From contig OY720349.1 of assembly GCA_963082975.1 (NCBI GenBank), positions 68,818,501-68,882,500 on the forward strand: a DNA stretch of 64,000 nt, written 5' to 3'. Every line of letters starts with the position of its first letter. Within the stretch, counting starts at the first letter, position 1. This stretch comes from Labia minor. Taxonomy: Eukaryota; Arthropoda; Insecta; Dermaptera; Spongiphoridae. Both the position numbers and the translations under genes were made by a program. Below the pieces are notes generated by a model that saw nothing but the letters and a program-made list of their open reading frames with translations, had not been told where the DNA came from and did not search any database. Below, one piece after another: positions 1 through 10,670 of the stretch.

Positions 1-873
1 TATCCATCTTTCGATAGGTTTTCGGTTCCGGATTCATCCAACTTGAATGACACTTTATCCCCTATCACCTACCCACACTCACACTTGTCCTCATCCACCT
101 CTCATTTTTACACCCAAAATACTCACTTTCAAACTGCCCTTTTCGTCTGTCCATTTGTCACGAAAATGACGTAGAAAAAATGTCTGTGAATTAGTCAAAA
201 AGCACACGCTGCAAACGGCACGCGAGTCAGTCACTCCAACTTTAATAGTCCAATGGCAAAAAATATTTTTTTAACCCCACCGTAAAGAAAAAAAAGAAAA
301 AAAAAAGAAGGAAAAAAAAAATTGGCGCGGTAGAGCTAATTTTTTGAAGAGAATATTTTTCAAGTACATTGAACATTTTTAATGAATGGAAAAAAGAGTA
401 AAAATGTCAATATAAACTTTATATATAATACATAAATAACAGAAACATGTATATAAATAAATATTTTAAATAAAAGTCGGATGAAAAGCTATAATGAGAT
501 TATTACTACATTAAAATATTTAAACAAAATGAAAAAGGATAAATATTAATTAAAATATAACACTCCGTTTAATTTTAAATTATATTTATTCTTTTTCTTG
601 AAATTATATAAGCAGATGAAAGTTTACCATTAAATTTAATTAGTAAACATTGAAACAAAAATAGAAATGTTCGATATCTAGCATACCCAATTCTATCAAT
701 ATTAATAATTTATTAACATTAAATTATTATATAGAAGTATACTGATATGTTATTCGCCATTAATCTGAGAATTATTTTTCGCCCCTTGATAGTTGATAAA
801 TTGGACATCTGATTGGTGCAGTGTCAGCTGTCACCTAATACGAGAAAAGCGCCTGAATTCAATTTAGTTTATT

Positions 874-911
<38 letters not shown>

Positions 912-956
912 TATATATATTGTAATATATAAGCATAAAAATAGCATTTTTATATA
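1..956. other. AT-rich non-coding DNA with a (TA)n run
   Basis: No gene or recognisable element is visible here. The stretch contains purine-rich A tracts (about 285-320), AT-rich filler and a TATC/TA microsatellite near 873-920 that abuts the Tigger element. A short GC-richer patch near 780-860 contains TGTCAGCTGTCA, which holds a CAGCTG E-box core and TGTCA half-sites. It could be a conserved non-coding element, but nothing in one sequence proves that. Confidence 0.6.
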
Positions 957-1772
957 CAGTAAAAGTCCTATAATCCGGCACGTTCGGGACCTGCTCGGTG
1001 CCGGACTACCGGAAATTCCGGATTATCGGGCGGTAATTATAAGAACAATTAGATTAATAATTATACTAAAAATATAGTATGCAAATACATACCACAAAGT
1101 TTATTTTACATTTCATATAATGTATGTACACGTACTGTAAAAAATATTACACTTTGATTTATAAAAGTCACGAATGTCTTTTTGTTTTCTTGACTTTTGG
1201 CGTTTAGTATAAAATTTATTTCTAATGATATGGTAATCAATAATTTCTGAAGCACTGTAGCTAGTCACAGTCGGCATTTAACAGGCCTTGAATAAAAGAC
1301 CTTCTAGAAAAGCATTTAAAATTTTGAATAACCCCTTGGTCCATGGGTTGAATCCAAGATTTTATGTTAAGTGGGAGCAGAGTAGCAACAATATTCCCAG
1401 AAACTAACTCATCTACTGGCAGGTGGGCTTTGCAATTGTCCAAAAGAAGGATGGCTTTTGTTTCTTCTGGTAGACCAAGGCTTTTGAAGGATTCCTTGAC
1501 CTCAGGCACAAAGTGTTCACCACTTGTCTTTAAAGAGGACGCAGTCACCCACGCATTTGATTGAGCATCGTATTGGACAGGCAAATGTGCATTCTTAAAA
1601 GCCCTGGGTTTTGAAAATTTACCTATCACAAAAGGGGAATAGCTCTCGAGCGTTTCTATTTGCTTTAAAGACACACTTTTGGAGAAAACCAAAATTTTTA
1701 CAATTTTCCGGAGCGATGCCGGACTATCGGGCATTCCGGACTGTTGGATGCCGGACTAATGGATTTCTACTG
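957..1772 (-). mobile_element. Tigger/pogo DNA transposon, internally deleted copy
   Basis: Both ends are present: left CAGTAAAAGTCCTATAATCC and right, read on the minus strand, CAGTAGAAATCCATTAGTCC. Both continue into CCGGCA and further CCGG-type repeats in inverted orientation. The element is flanked by TA on both sides (955-956 and 1773-1774), the target duplication expected of the Tc1/mariner/pogo superfamily. At 816 bp it is far shorter than an autonomous Tigger of about 2.5 kb, so most of the transposase gene is missing. The retained piece of transposase lies on the minus strand. Confidence 0.9.
1261..1734 (-). pseudogene. Tigger/pogo (DDE_1) transposase fragment, 157 codons open
   Basis: The translation matches the catalytic core of Tigger/jerky-type transposases: SPFVIGKFSKPRAFKN, then QSNAWVTASS, then HFVPEVKESFKSLGLPEETK, then LLLDNCKAHLP, then WIQPMDQGVI. 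LLLDN and PMDQG carry the second and third catalytic aspartates with 32 residues between them, as in pogo/Tigger enzymes (known for the family). The N-terminal helix-turn-helix and CENP-B domains and the strand with the first aspartate are absent, and full-length relatives are roughly 450-550 residues. It is a relic and cannot be an active enzyme. The frame runs into the right terminal inverted repeat, so the first dozen residues (MPDSPASLRK) are translated repeat, not protein. Confidence 0.9.
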
Positions 1773-1774
1773 TA

Positions 1775-2014
1775 TATTATGGAAATATAGAAAGTTATTT
1801 GTTTGAGCACATGACAGAGTATATAAAAGATAACTTTCTAGAATTATTGTTTAAAAAAAAAAAACACAGGGAAATACCCAGATGATATACCTCTTCGTTA
1901 CCCAAGAGGGAGAGAGGGGTGGACAATTTTGCCAAGTTGATTGGAGGGGATGATTGGCTTCGACATATTTTAGGCAGTCTTGATCAAGAATTGGAGAAGG
2001 AGACACGAACATTT
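1775..2014. other. Unassigned spacer
   Basis: This stretch between the Tigger element and the mitochondrial insert has moderately higher GC near 1865-2010 and no recognisable protein or repeat. It may be old flanking sequence of either insert. Confidence 0.5.
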
Positions 2015-2017
2015 TCC

Positions 2018-2153
2018 CTGCGTGGTTTGTATTACGGGTCCTACGTATTCCTTCATACTTGAAGAATCGGGGTTTTAATTTTATTCGCTATCATAGCAAC
2101 AGCTTTTATAGGATACGTTTTACCTTGGGGGCAAATATCTTTTTGAGGAGCTA
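2018..2153 (+). pseudogene. NUMT: nuclear copy of mitochondrial cytochrome b fragment
   Basis: In the invertebrate mitochondrial code, frame 1 from 2018 reads LRGLYYGSYVFLHTW, then [19 protein letters not shown], then [11 protein letters not shown]. This is the strongly conserved GRGLYYGSY ... [20 protein letters not shown] block of cytochrome b around transmembrane helices B-C. Two TGA codons fall exactly where Trp is invariant (TW-IG and SFWGA), and an AGA falls at a variable position as Ser. The nuclear code would give two stops here. Homology ends abruptly on both sides: the preceding residues are not the usual haem-ligand helix, and after GGAGCT the sequence departs from the family. The insert is about 136 bp of otherwise intact mitochondrial reading frame. 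Confidence 0.88.
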
Positions 2154-2582
2154 GCCGGACGACACTCAAGACTCAAGTCTCCAATGAATTCTCAATTCCT
2201 TAACTACACAATAGACCAACTTTGGTCGACCATTGGTAATTAATAATAATTAATAAATTTCTTTTAATTTATATTTCTATTTCTAAAGGTACCAGTCAAT
2301 TTCATATAATTACTTGTTATCTATTTTTGTAATACTAATTCTTCTATAGTTTATTGAATACATAATTCTTAGTTATAATTTAAATATGCATTTTTAATCT
2401 GAACCTATTCAATTTTATCATTTCCCATATCAACCGTCGCGGGTTCAATAACCCTTTATTATTCTAAATTTATCCAGAATGGTACCAAATTAATTAAACT
2501 TATTTTCAACCCAATTTTTCTAATAAAATATCTTACCCATAACCCTCTTATATAAGACAATATATATATATATATATATAAA
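2154..2582. other. AT-rich spacer with (TA)n
   Basis: No gene is visible. AT-rich filler ends in a TA microsatellite (about 2559-2581), directly left of sequence shared with 42.76 kb. Confidence 0.5.
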
Positions 2583-2660
2583 TGTGAAATGTGGGTATGT
2601 TTGTACATGGCTGTTGATTGGTCGATGGATTCAAGAGGTGGAGGTAAAGTTTCTAAGGAA
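2583..2660 (+). repeat. Dispersed repeat shared with 42.76-42.83 kb
   Basis: The segment reads ATGTGAAATGTGGGTATGTT and continues through GTTGATTGGTCGATGGATTC and a GAGGTGGAG run. It is closely similar to 42756-42826 (AAATGAAATGTAAGTATGTG ... GTTGATTAGTCGAGGGATCC ... GAGGCGGAG). The position just upstream of a Helitron helicase tail suggests it belongs to an autonomous Helitron of which only ends survive, possibly a 5' region. That origin is inference. Confidence 0.5.
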
Positions 2661-2689
2661 ACAAACAATCAACAAAGCTCAGGGCCAGT

Positions 2690-2810
2690 CACTCAAGTGC
2701 TGCGGAATTCATTTGCAATCCCCATGTTTTTATATGTTGTATGTTCGCGAGTAGGTACAAAACAACATTTGTTTATTTACGCCCCAAGTGGAAAAACAGA
2801 GAACGTTTAG
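2690..2810 (+). pseudogene. Helitron helicase C-terminal fragment
   Basis: The frame reads FAIPMFLYVVCSRVGTKQHL followed by FIYAPSGKTENV. This matches the C-terminus of Helitron Rep/helicase (PIF1-like) proteins, where family members end in a motif of the form YVACSRVG...LFVYAP.GKT.NVVY. The SRVG arginine finger region and YAP-GKT tail are recognisable; the rest of the approximately 1,400-residue protein is missing. The homology stops at TENV, and the sequence passes directly into a reverse-transcriptase-like frame, so two element types are joined here. Confidence 0.75.
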
Positions 2811-3720
2811 AAAAGCATACGTATGACTCAATAGATCCGGATAAACTTTTTCAAATTTTTTTTTGATCTTCAAATTTGTCTTCAAGGTAGTAAAGAAAGA
2901 TTAAGATGCGGAAATCAATTGTTAGAAACTTTCGAAATTCTGAATGGGATACACTATCACCAATTTTATTTAATTTAGCATTTGAGTATGTGATTACACA
3001 AATTGGGAAAAAAATTACTCGAAATGCAATTCAACAAAAAAATTCAAAAGTTAGGCTAAGCAGACGTCTTATAAGAGATTCGGCAATTGCAATTAAAGAT
3101 AGCATGAAAAAATTAATTGAGGCAGGAAATAAGATGGTGATTGAAATTAATAGGGATAAAACAAAATATTTAGTAAAAGAGAAAAACATTATTAAAACAC
3201 AAAGTCTTAACATACAAAATGCAGAATTTGAAAATGTAGAAAAATTTAAATACTTAAATTCTGTAATTACAAAAGATAATAATTATTGGATACGAATTTA
3301 AATCGAGGTCGCAATTGGGTAACGCCTATTATCATACGGTAAAGAGGCTTATCTCATCAAAACTTTTATCAAAATGGATGAAAATTGAAATATTTAAAAC
3401 AATTGTTTTGCCTGTTGTATTATATGGGTGGTCGATGTTCTTGGGAGACGAAAGTAGATTTAGAGAATTTGATATTAGGATTGTTCGCAGCATTTAAGGA
3501 CCAAAGAAAAATGAGGTCACTGGAGTATGGCGGAGATGGCATAACGAGGAATTGCATCTTTAGATATAGTTAAGGTTATAAAATAGAGAAGGCTGGGATG
3601 GCAAGGGGTCATGGCTAGAATGGTAGATTAAAGATCGACGAAAAATATAGGAAACGTCTGGTGGGATTGGGAGGCTCAAGGACGCGGTGAGTTGTCAAAG
3701 GGTAGGAGTTCGATGGTTAT
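2808..3720 (+). pseudogene. Non-LTR (LINE) reverse transcriptase fragment, broken
   Basis: Pieces in more than one frame match the C-terminal half of LINE reverse transcriptases: an entry like FRKAY..SI (family FVDFKKAYDSI), then WDTLSPILFNLAFEYVI (family GLRQGDTLSPLLFNLALEYVI), then IKDSMKKLIEAGNKMVIEIN and RDKTKYLV, then FKYLNSVITKDN (family FKYLGSLIT.D), then GNAYYHTVKRLISSKLLS, then LPVVLYGW. A thumb-like tail follows near 3495-3600 (GPKK, WRRWHNEELHL in another frame). The catalytic YADD box is not present; the aligned spot reads RDSAIAI. Several frameshifts are needed (about 3300 and 3470). A second copy lies at 54.08-54.85 kb, also directly upstream of a Helitron 3' end. Confidence 0.8.
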
Positions 3721-3839
3721 AGCTCAGGATTGGGATACTTGGAGATCGAGATGCATAGAGGCACAGAGATAGATAGATATAAAAATACAATAGTAATATA
3801 TAATTAATTTACAGATTAAATTAAAATATCTTAATGATA

Positions 3840-3976
3840 ATATAATGTAATATACTGGTTGCAACAAAATGGATGAAAACCTTTTACATACAGACTTTCA
3901 ACGAAATACTATGTATTACTTCGGGTGTACAGGGGGGCGGAGCCCGCGTCTAGGTGAGAAGAGCGCCGAAGTGGTT
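3840..3976 (+). mobile_element. Helitron family B 3' end, truncated
   Basis: The stretch from ACAAAATGGATGAAAACC through GGGGGGCGGAGCCCGCGTCT and AGGTGAGAAGAGCGCCGAA is the same tail that ends the Helitron at 52.7-55.1 kb. The last part of the terminal hairpin and the CTAG terminus are missing, because the sequence departs after GAGCGCCGAA. Together with the helicase tail and LINE fragment upstream it is a fragment of the same composite element. Confidence 0.8.
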
Positions 3977-4062
3977 CCAAATTTTAGTAAAGATAAACTA
4001 GGGTTTATTTTGTATTCGTTTGAATTGGCGTCCACTTAGGCCCATATAATGATGTTCTATAA

Positions 4063-4460
4063 CAGGGATAGCCAACTCAAATGACCTCGAGGGTCACTTT
4101 GAAAATGGATTTATATAAAGAATGTATTTTTTAATACATTGGTTGACATTATTTTGTACAATGTTAAATAAATATAATTTCTAAGTGTGATGAATCTAGT
4201 CTCTAGTGCAGTGATTCTCAACCTTTGTTTTACCGCGGCACACTTTTAACGGTTTAAAAATTTGGCGGTACAAAAAGAAAAAGATAAGTTTACCATATTG
4301 AAAAAAGTGGTCCCAAAAACGGTTTACCAAATTGAAAAAAATTAGAAAAAAAAGTCGGAAATGTTTAAGAGCCTCATAATCTCGCGGTAAAGTGGTTGAG
4401 AATCACTGCTCTAGTGAGTCACAATAATTGTTATCAAGGGTTGCGTGTTGGCCAATTCTG
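4063..4460. mobile_element. hAT-type non-autonomous element (outer)
   Basis: Terminal inverted repeats are CAGGGATAGCCAAC on the left and, read inverted, CAGAATTGGCCAAC on the right. They are flanked by an 8-bp target duplication TTCTATAA (4055-4062) and TTCTATAC (4461-4468), diagnostic of the hAT superfamily. There is no transposase sequence. Without the inner insertion the element would be about 190 bp, so it is MITE-sized. Confidence 0.82.
4209..4408. mobile_element. hAT-type MITE (inner), perfect 8-bp target duplication
   Basis: A 200-bp element with terminal inverted repeats CAGTGATTCTCAACC ... GGTTGAGAATCACTG. It is flanked by identical 8-bp copies of CTCTAGTG (4201-4208 and 4409-4416). 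The inner part repeats a GGTTTACCA..TTGAAAAA motif twice. It lies wholly inside the outer hAT-type element, so it is the younger insertion. Confidence 0.93.
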
Positions 4461-4469
4461 TTCTATACA

Positions 4470-5832
4470 ATAAATAAAATTTTATTAAAAAAATAATTTA
4501 TTTTTATAAATAAAAAAAAACAAAAAACAAACTAATAGATAGAATGTATTCATTGTTTATTTGGCATTTTAATTTTGTCTAATTAAATTTAGAAAATTGT
4601 TTAGTTTTTATTTGTAAAATGAATTATTATAAATGACAAATGACAATTTCCTATTATATATATTTAACAACTTGATTTTATAAATAAAGTTCTTTTCCAA
4701 TTTTTTGTTAATCTTATTATTTGTTGTTGCTTTTTTTATTATTTATTTCTTTTTTTTTTTTAACTCAACTTTTTGAACTTGATCCAAATAGTTATTGTTA
4801 TGAAGAACATTTACGCCCTTAACCTTCAGCTAGTAAAAATAATTTTCATTTTTATCAATATTACAATGGGTTAAAATGAAAAATAGAATAATTTCATTCA
4901 GCATTTATGAAAGAATGAATATATACGTACAACAAATAGCAAATAAAACTCATCCGAGCGATTATTGTCATCTTTCCTCTATCGCGTATACGCATATTAA
5001 GTAATAAACATAATTTTTTTTCTTTTTCTTTTTCCTTTTCTTCATCAACGTAAAAATCTTTCTTTTCATAAAGTGAGGGAGAAAAAAAATATCTATGTCT
5101 TTAGAGAAGGAAATGTGGGCGTAACATTCTTATTTTAGTGTTTGTAGTTGGAATTGAAGTAGGTGGTTGATAGAAGGGCAAACGGTTATGAGGCAGAGAA
5201 GGTTGTATTATGTTAGAAAGAAAAAAAAGAAATGGCGATGGCATGGAAAGAGTGTGAAAGAAAGCAGAATACATCGATCTCCACGAGAAGTACAAATTCA
5301 GGGTTTTAAAAACCGAAACAAAACGAAAACCGCCTGGCACCACAATTCGTAAAATGGGGGGAGCGAGACCACTCGTTTCTTCGATCCGATTTCACAACCA
5401 GAATTCTCATTTCTAAAGCAATAATCCAATCCAAAAGGATTAGTTCTTCCAATCGAAATTCAGTGTAAAAAGACCGGATTTTACATTTTAATTCCATTGT
5501 TTCGTTTGATTCCTGGAATTGAAGATACTCATTTACCCAATACAGATTAAAAAAAGAACAGCCTAATTGTAAAACTTATATATTTAAACTTAACTCTTAT
5601 TATATATTCACAATAATCAATTAAATAATGAATTTTCAAAGAAGTTGAATATAAGTATAAGAACAAATAAATAAAGAAACAATTCTTAAACAAAAAATTA
5701 AAATAAATAAATCAAACTTAATAGATTAGGATTTTTGATAAATCCTTGATACTTATTTTACGTTTAGTTTCAGTTACTTTTGGATCAGATTATAATTAAA
5801 AATAATAATTTTGTTTTATTTTTACTTATATA
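4470..5832. other. AT-rich DNA, no gene
   Basis: Nothing coding is recognised. Notable only for a pyrimidine/purine-skewed stretch near 5010-5095 and a GC-richer patch near 5130-5520 whose short open frames in three registers look like chance. Confidence 0.5.
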
Positions 5833-5880
5833 CTAGGCGAACCCGTTGCAAACGGTGTTTGCAATTTCAGTTTAAATTTA
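5833..5880 (-). mobile_element. Helitron 3' terminus, different family
   Basis: Read on the minus strand, the sequence is CCGTT-TGC-AACGG (5-bp stem, 3-nt loop), then GTTCGC, then CTAG followed by T. This is the canonical Helitron 3' end: a short hairpin about 6-10 nt before CTRR, inserted before T. It differs from the 52.7-55.1 kb Helitron in hairpin sequence. The body would lie rightward from about 5880, but I could not recognise the 5' end. Confidence 0.6.
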
Positions 5881-7965
5881 ATTTATCGTGGTTTGAAAGC
5901 AATTAATTATATAGTTCTTTGAAAACAACATTTTTCGTATACCAATGATCATTCTCAAGCTTTCTTCCCGCATATATAACCTTCCAATCTTTTTTCATTT
6001 GGATCCATTTTTTTTATAGATTTAAATATTTAAGGTATATTATTCTTTTAAACAAAAAAAAATATTAATATTAATATTAATAATAATAATAATAATTTAT
6101 ATAGGAAATGTTTCAAAAACTTACAAAACAATACAATGTTTAAATAACTATATTCATAAATATAAATAACTTTATTCAAATCGTCGTAATCATTTTTTAT
6201 TTTATTTTTTTTATTTGACACTTATTTCATTTAACAAAAAATGATTTAAAAAAAATGAAGTTAGTTATAAATTAAATCCATTTTGACAATTTCTAATTAC
6301 TATTACTACTAAGCTGCCATCCTAGTCAAACAAATAATATTTTAATAAAAAAATATTCAAGTATAATTAAAATATGTAGTGTACTCCTTATTTAATTCAA
6401 AAATTATAAATATAATACAATTTTATTGAATTGTTTTTGAAATCATTTTTTTTTTAAATTCTTTAAAACTAGTTATGGATATTATTTATTTAATAGATAA
6501 TGTTATTTGATTCAATTAACTTGAAAGAATTAAGAATAGATTGACTAATGTTATTCGTTATTGATAATGGGATTGAATGCATTTGAAAATATGCCAATTC
6601 CCTTACCTTTCAATCAAAGGAAATAAGTGAAAAATCAAACGGATATCCATCAGATTTTATGGAGAATGTATATAATTGCAATTCAAATTCGCAGACTAGA
6701 TTAATAAATAGTTACCTAGCTAAGTATGTCAAATTCTAAATTGTTTTTGTAAATTAGATTACATTATATTTATTTTAAAGGAATGTTTAATTAATATTGT
6801 GATTCCTCTCCTATAATAATAGAGATCAAATATGCCAGGTCATATAATGAATGCGGATGTATTTTATGAACTCCCCTTCAAATTAAGAAGAATTCTAGAA
6901 AATGGTGGATCATCAGAAAAAAAAGCTTCCTATCTTAATCTTAATCTTAAAATGTATCTGGGCGTCTGTCCCTTGCTGATCATACGCCATTCGGCCGCGT
7001 CTCTCATTTCTCTCGTCTTCCTTCGTTGACTAATGTCGGAAACCTTTCTACTTTTGCTGCCCTCATATGTTCGCCCATTAGGTCTTCCTTCTTTTTCTAT
7101 CCGCCTCCCCGCTCCCACTAACCCAGACAACCAACTCATTTCTTTTTGCGACGCTTGAATCATTTTCACAATTATTTTCTTTCTCTCTTTTTCTCCAGCC
7201 ATCATCTTTTCTCCGATTTGGCATCATTCTTTCTTTCTTTCTTGATCAGAGATCACCCAGTTTCCTTTAGATCTTCTTTCCTTTCCTACTCTCCACAGAT
7301 TTAAGGTAACACAACAAAAGAAACTCCCCCGCGGGTTAGTAAAGATTTTATTTCATTTTTAGATTTATATTTCGAGGGGAAGATATAAATCCAACACGCT
7401 GACAAATTTATTTATTTATTTTAAAAACTAAAATAATAATGAAAGTTGTTTATTGAAACTTAATTTTTTTTTTTAAAGAAAGATCTATTAAAAAATTAAA
7501 TATATAGTATTAATATATTATTTCCTTAAATAATTAAATGAAAATAAACATTATTATGTGTATTAAAAATCGTAAATTTTGATTTATAAAACAATAAGCA
7601 GTTATCTAGGGAGAGGCAGGATCGTGATCCTTTTGGATATAAAACTAAAGAACCGGAAGATCCGAATACACACACACACACACAAATCCTTTTTCTCATT
7701 TTTTGATAAAAATCCAGAGCTGAAAATCCTGGATCAGAACGGTTTTTTTCTTTTAAATCCTAAAAGTATCGCCATCCTGATGAATACTATTTCTTTTACT
7801 CAAATGCTATGTCAACTAGATTAGTTTTCAGGAATAAATTTGAAAATTCAGTGATAGTTCCATTGTTATATGGAAGGTTTCATCTCTCAACATAAACTAT
7901 TTTGTATTTAAATTATTCTATTAAAATTCAAAGAGTAACTTATAACGTATAAAATCTATCCTCTA

Positions 7966-8001
<36 letters not shown>

Positions 8002-8897
8002 AATAAATATAATAAATATATTTTTTTTATTTATTTATTAATAACTAAATGATTCCATCAAACGAAAAGCAAATAACTAAGGATGTGGTAAATAAGTGAA
8101 AGTCGTTCCTCTACCTAAATCGATAAAAATAAAAATGCATGCATATAGAAGAAGAGGGTGGTCATTTATTATTTCTAAAAAATTTAGCCTCTTTTCTCTT
8201 TGAATTTGAATATGTTGAAAACTTCTGACGATGACAGTCTGTCCTACATCTCCTTTAAGTATTTGAGAGAATAAGAGAAGAAAAATATTATATTAGGCAT
8301 GACTAGTCGCTTATGTTTGAAGTGATAAATGAGAAAATATATAAATTCAAAATTAGGTGAATTATGAGTAAAAAGAAGAGCAAGAGAAGCAGATGTTCTA
8401 AATTCATAATTGAGAATAGAATGACATTTCAAATATAGAAAAGAGTTTGGTAATCAGGGTATTGATATCAGGCAGTAGTCAATTATATTATATTTATTAA
8501 TTAAATTAGAATAATGATTAAATAAATAAATAATAATAACAAAATAAAAAAGTATATATTTATTATAATGTGAGCAAAATGAATAATAAAGTAATATGAT
8601 AATATTACACCTTAAATAGCCACACGTTTGAGTTTACAACTCCCAGGCATCTGCCATATGCACCAACGCCTCCTTTAATTTCAACTGTTTATTAGGAAAA
8701 CCCTCCAAGAGTGTTTAATTTGTCACCTCCATTTGTACCTTTATTTATATAAATGAGATAAAATAAAAATTAAAAATAAAATACTATGGTAGAAAGAAAA
8801 AATAGAAGAATATTTTATCTATCTATTTCAAACGAACTCTTGGTCGCAGCACCAACATTCCCCCAAATAGAAAATAAAGCCGCCTTTATTTTTAATA
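5881..8897. other. AT-rich DNA with microsatellites, no gene
   Basis: Possibly includes the body of the Helitron whose 3' end is at 5833. It holds a pyrimidine-rich GC-higher island at about 6950-7340, a (CA)n run near 7668-7684 and a (TA)n run near 7969-7998. The open frames here are short and lack family resemblance. Confidence 0.5.
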
Positions 8898-9372
8898 CTA
8901 GCTGCTCAGAGCGCCTTCGGCCCTCTTCACACCTAGACGGGGGCTTAAATTAACAATATATACATTCATTAATAGTAATAATTTAAATTAATCGATTTAT
9001 TTGTTTTTTTTTATTATTAAGTTCATTTATTAATTTTTCTAGATCATAGTTAATTAATTTCCTCCATTAAAAGAAACTTATCTAATTTTTGGGTGCTAGA
9101 GGATTTGAAAATTATTAGTCGCAACATGAAGATTTCGCTTACAGTTTCTGTCATGTCCGACCTCCAACCAACACTTATTTTCTCTCAAGTTTCTTGCTTC
9201 TCTTAATCATGTGATCTATATATTTAATTTTTTTATGACTCATTATAATAAAATTTAAACAAATAAAAATTTTCACTTTGTTAATTTATATAAATTTTAA
9301 TTTAAACTGATTGTGAGTCATACGCTTTGCCAAGACTATTTGTGTACAGAAATAGTGAATGTTCTTAGCGAG

Positions 9373-9791
9373 ATTTGATATAATGATGTCCGATTTGTCC
9401 TAAATCTGAATTAGAAGAAAATTTAAAATTCAAATATTCTAATTTTTAAATTTATATACAATTTAATATTATTTTTTATTAATATCATATCAAAAAAAGA
9501 AAATTTATTAAAAATTAAAAATAAAAAAAGAAGCCTATTAATAAAAAAATATAATATAATACAATAATTTTGATTTAAAACAAATTTTAAAAAAATACTC
9601 AAAATTACTACTAAAACATCTCGTTTATATCATTTGTCTAAAAAATCATATTTTAATTGTATATATCCAAGAAATCATTTTTTAACTTAAAATATAGTTG
9701 TAGTTAATAATTGAAACAAAAACAAAAATAATATAATTTAGTCATTTTAATTGACGTTTTGAAAATATTTTTGTATTCATAAAACATTAAT
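9373..9791. other. Unassigned AT-rich insert inside Helitron copy 1
   Basis: This segment lies between Helitron-matching sequence ending in GCGAGATTT and the Helentron-like element at 9792, and is absent from the 53.3-kb copy. It must have arrived with, or before, the Helentron-like element. I see no terminal repeats that I can define. Confidence 0.45.
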
Positions 9792-10391
9792 AAGTTGACC
9801 TGTGGCCAGGTCCTAACCGACCGACGGATTGAAGTAAATTAATTTCCAGCTACAGAGAAACAATTTCAAATAATTTTAATATATCTATTAATGTAATAAA
9901 AAAAGATATGGATACATAAATAATAAATATAAACATTTTTAATTTTATTTTATTTATAATATATATGCAAGACCAGGCTGTGACGTCATATAATTTTAAA
10001 TCAAGAAAAAACTAATAAATATGATTTTCCCGAGGATAAAAACAATACAAAGTGTATGATTCGTGGTGATATATAAAAAAATCTCCTCATGTGAAATTTG
10101 GTGTGAAAATAACCCTTCCCTTCCTATCCTACTACCACTTCCGGTTTCCGGATTTGCACCAAAAGTTGATCAATTCATCCCACTGATGCATTAAGTAAAT
10201 ATACCAAATTTCATCAATATCCGTTGAGCCGTTCAGGCTGTACACATCTATACGGACGGACGGACGGATGGACAGACATCATGCTAAAAATACTTTTTTC
10301 TGTTAAGATTCGTGGAGATATATAAAAATCTCCACACATGTGAAATTTGGTGTGAAAACAATACCTCCCTTACTATCGTCGGTGGGTAAAA
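9792..10391 (-). mobile_element. Helentron-like non-autonomous element, family A, copy 1
   Basis: Read on the minus strand it starts TTTTTACCCACCGACGATAG and ends with the hairpin GACCTGGCCACAGGTC followed by AACTTA. It holds the (GTCC)n block, the conserved GATGAAATTTGGTATAT stretch and the AT-rich 3' third. One of the two TGACGTCA palindromes and the sequence between them are missing, as if lost by recombination between the 8-mers. The plan (subterminal inverted repeats, GTCY microsatellite, 3' hairpin) is that of HINE/DINE-1-type elements, which are moved by Helentrons (family knowledge). Confidence 0.88.
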
Positions 10392-10407
10392 ATAATATAT
10401 TCCTGTT

Positions 10408-10668
10408 TTTTTAACCCTTCACTTTCAATTAGAAAAGAAGAAATATTCAAATATATAGAAAGAATAAATACAAAATAATTTAAGTTAAATATGATTTAAA
10501 TATTTTATTAAATTAATTAAAATGAGAACTTTTAGAATAAATTATTTAATTGAAATAGACAGACAAACATACATGAAAAATTCTAAAGTCACTTTTGTAT
10601 TCTAGAGGCCATGAAACGCAAAGATATGCACAAATTTTTAAATTCTGAGCAATGTGTAGCCAAAAACC
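10408..10668 (-). other. Helitron family B 5' segment between two insertions
   Basis: The reverse complement of this stretch aligns with 52748-52855 and 53190-53330 (TTTTAATTAATTTAATAAAA; GAAAGTGAAGGGTTAAAAAA). It shows that the two Helentron-like copies on either side interrupted a single Helitron. Confidence 0.85.
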
Positions 10669-10670
10669 TT

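Noticed and set aside
1364-1564. Plus-strand 66-codon frame inside the Tigger copy
   Set aside because: It is the antisense shadow of the transposase fragment.
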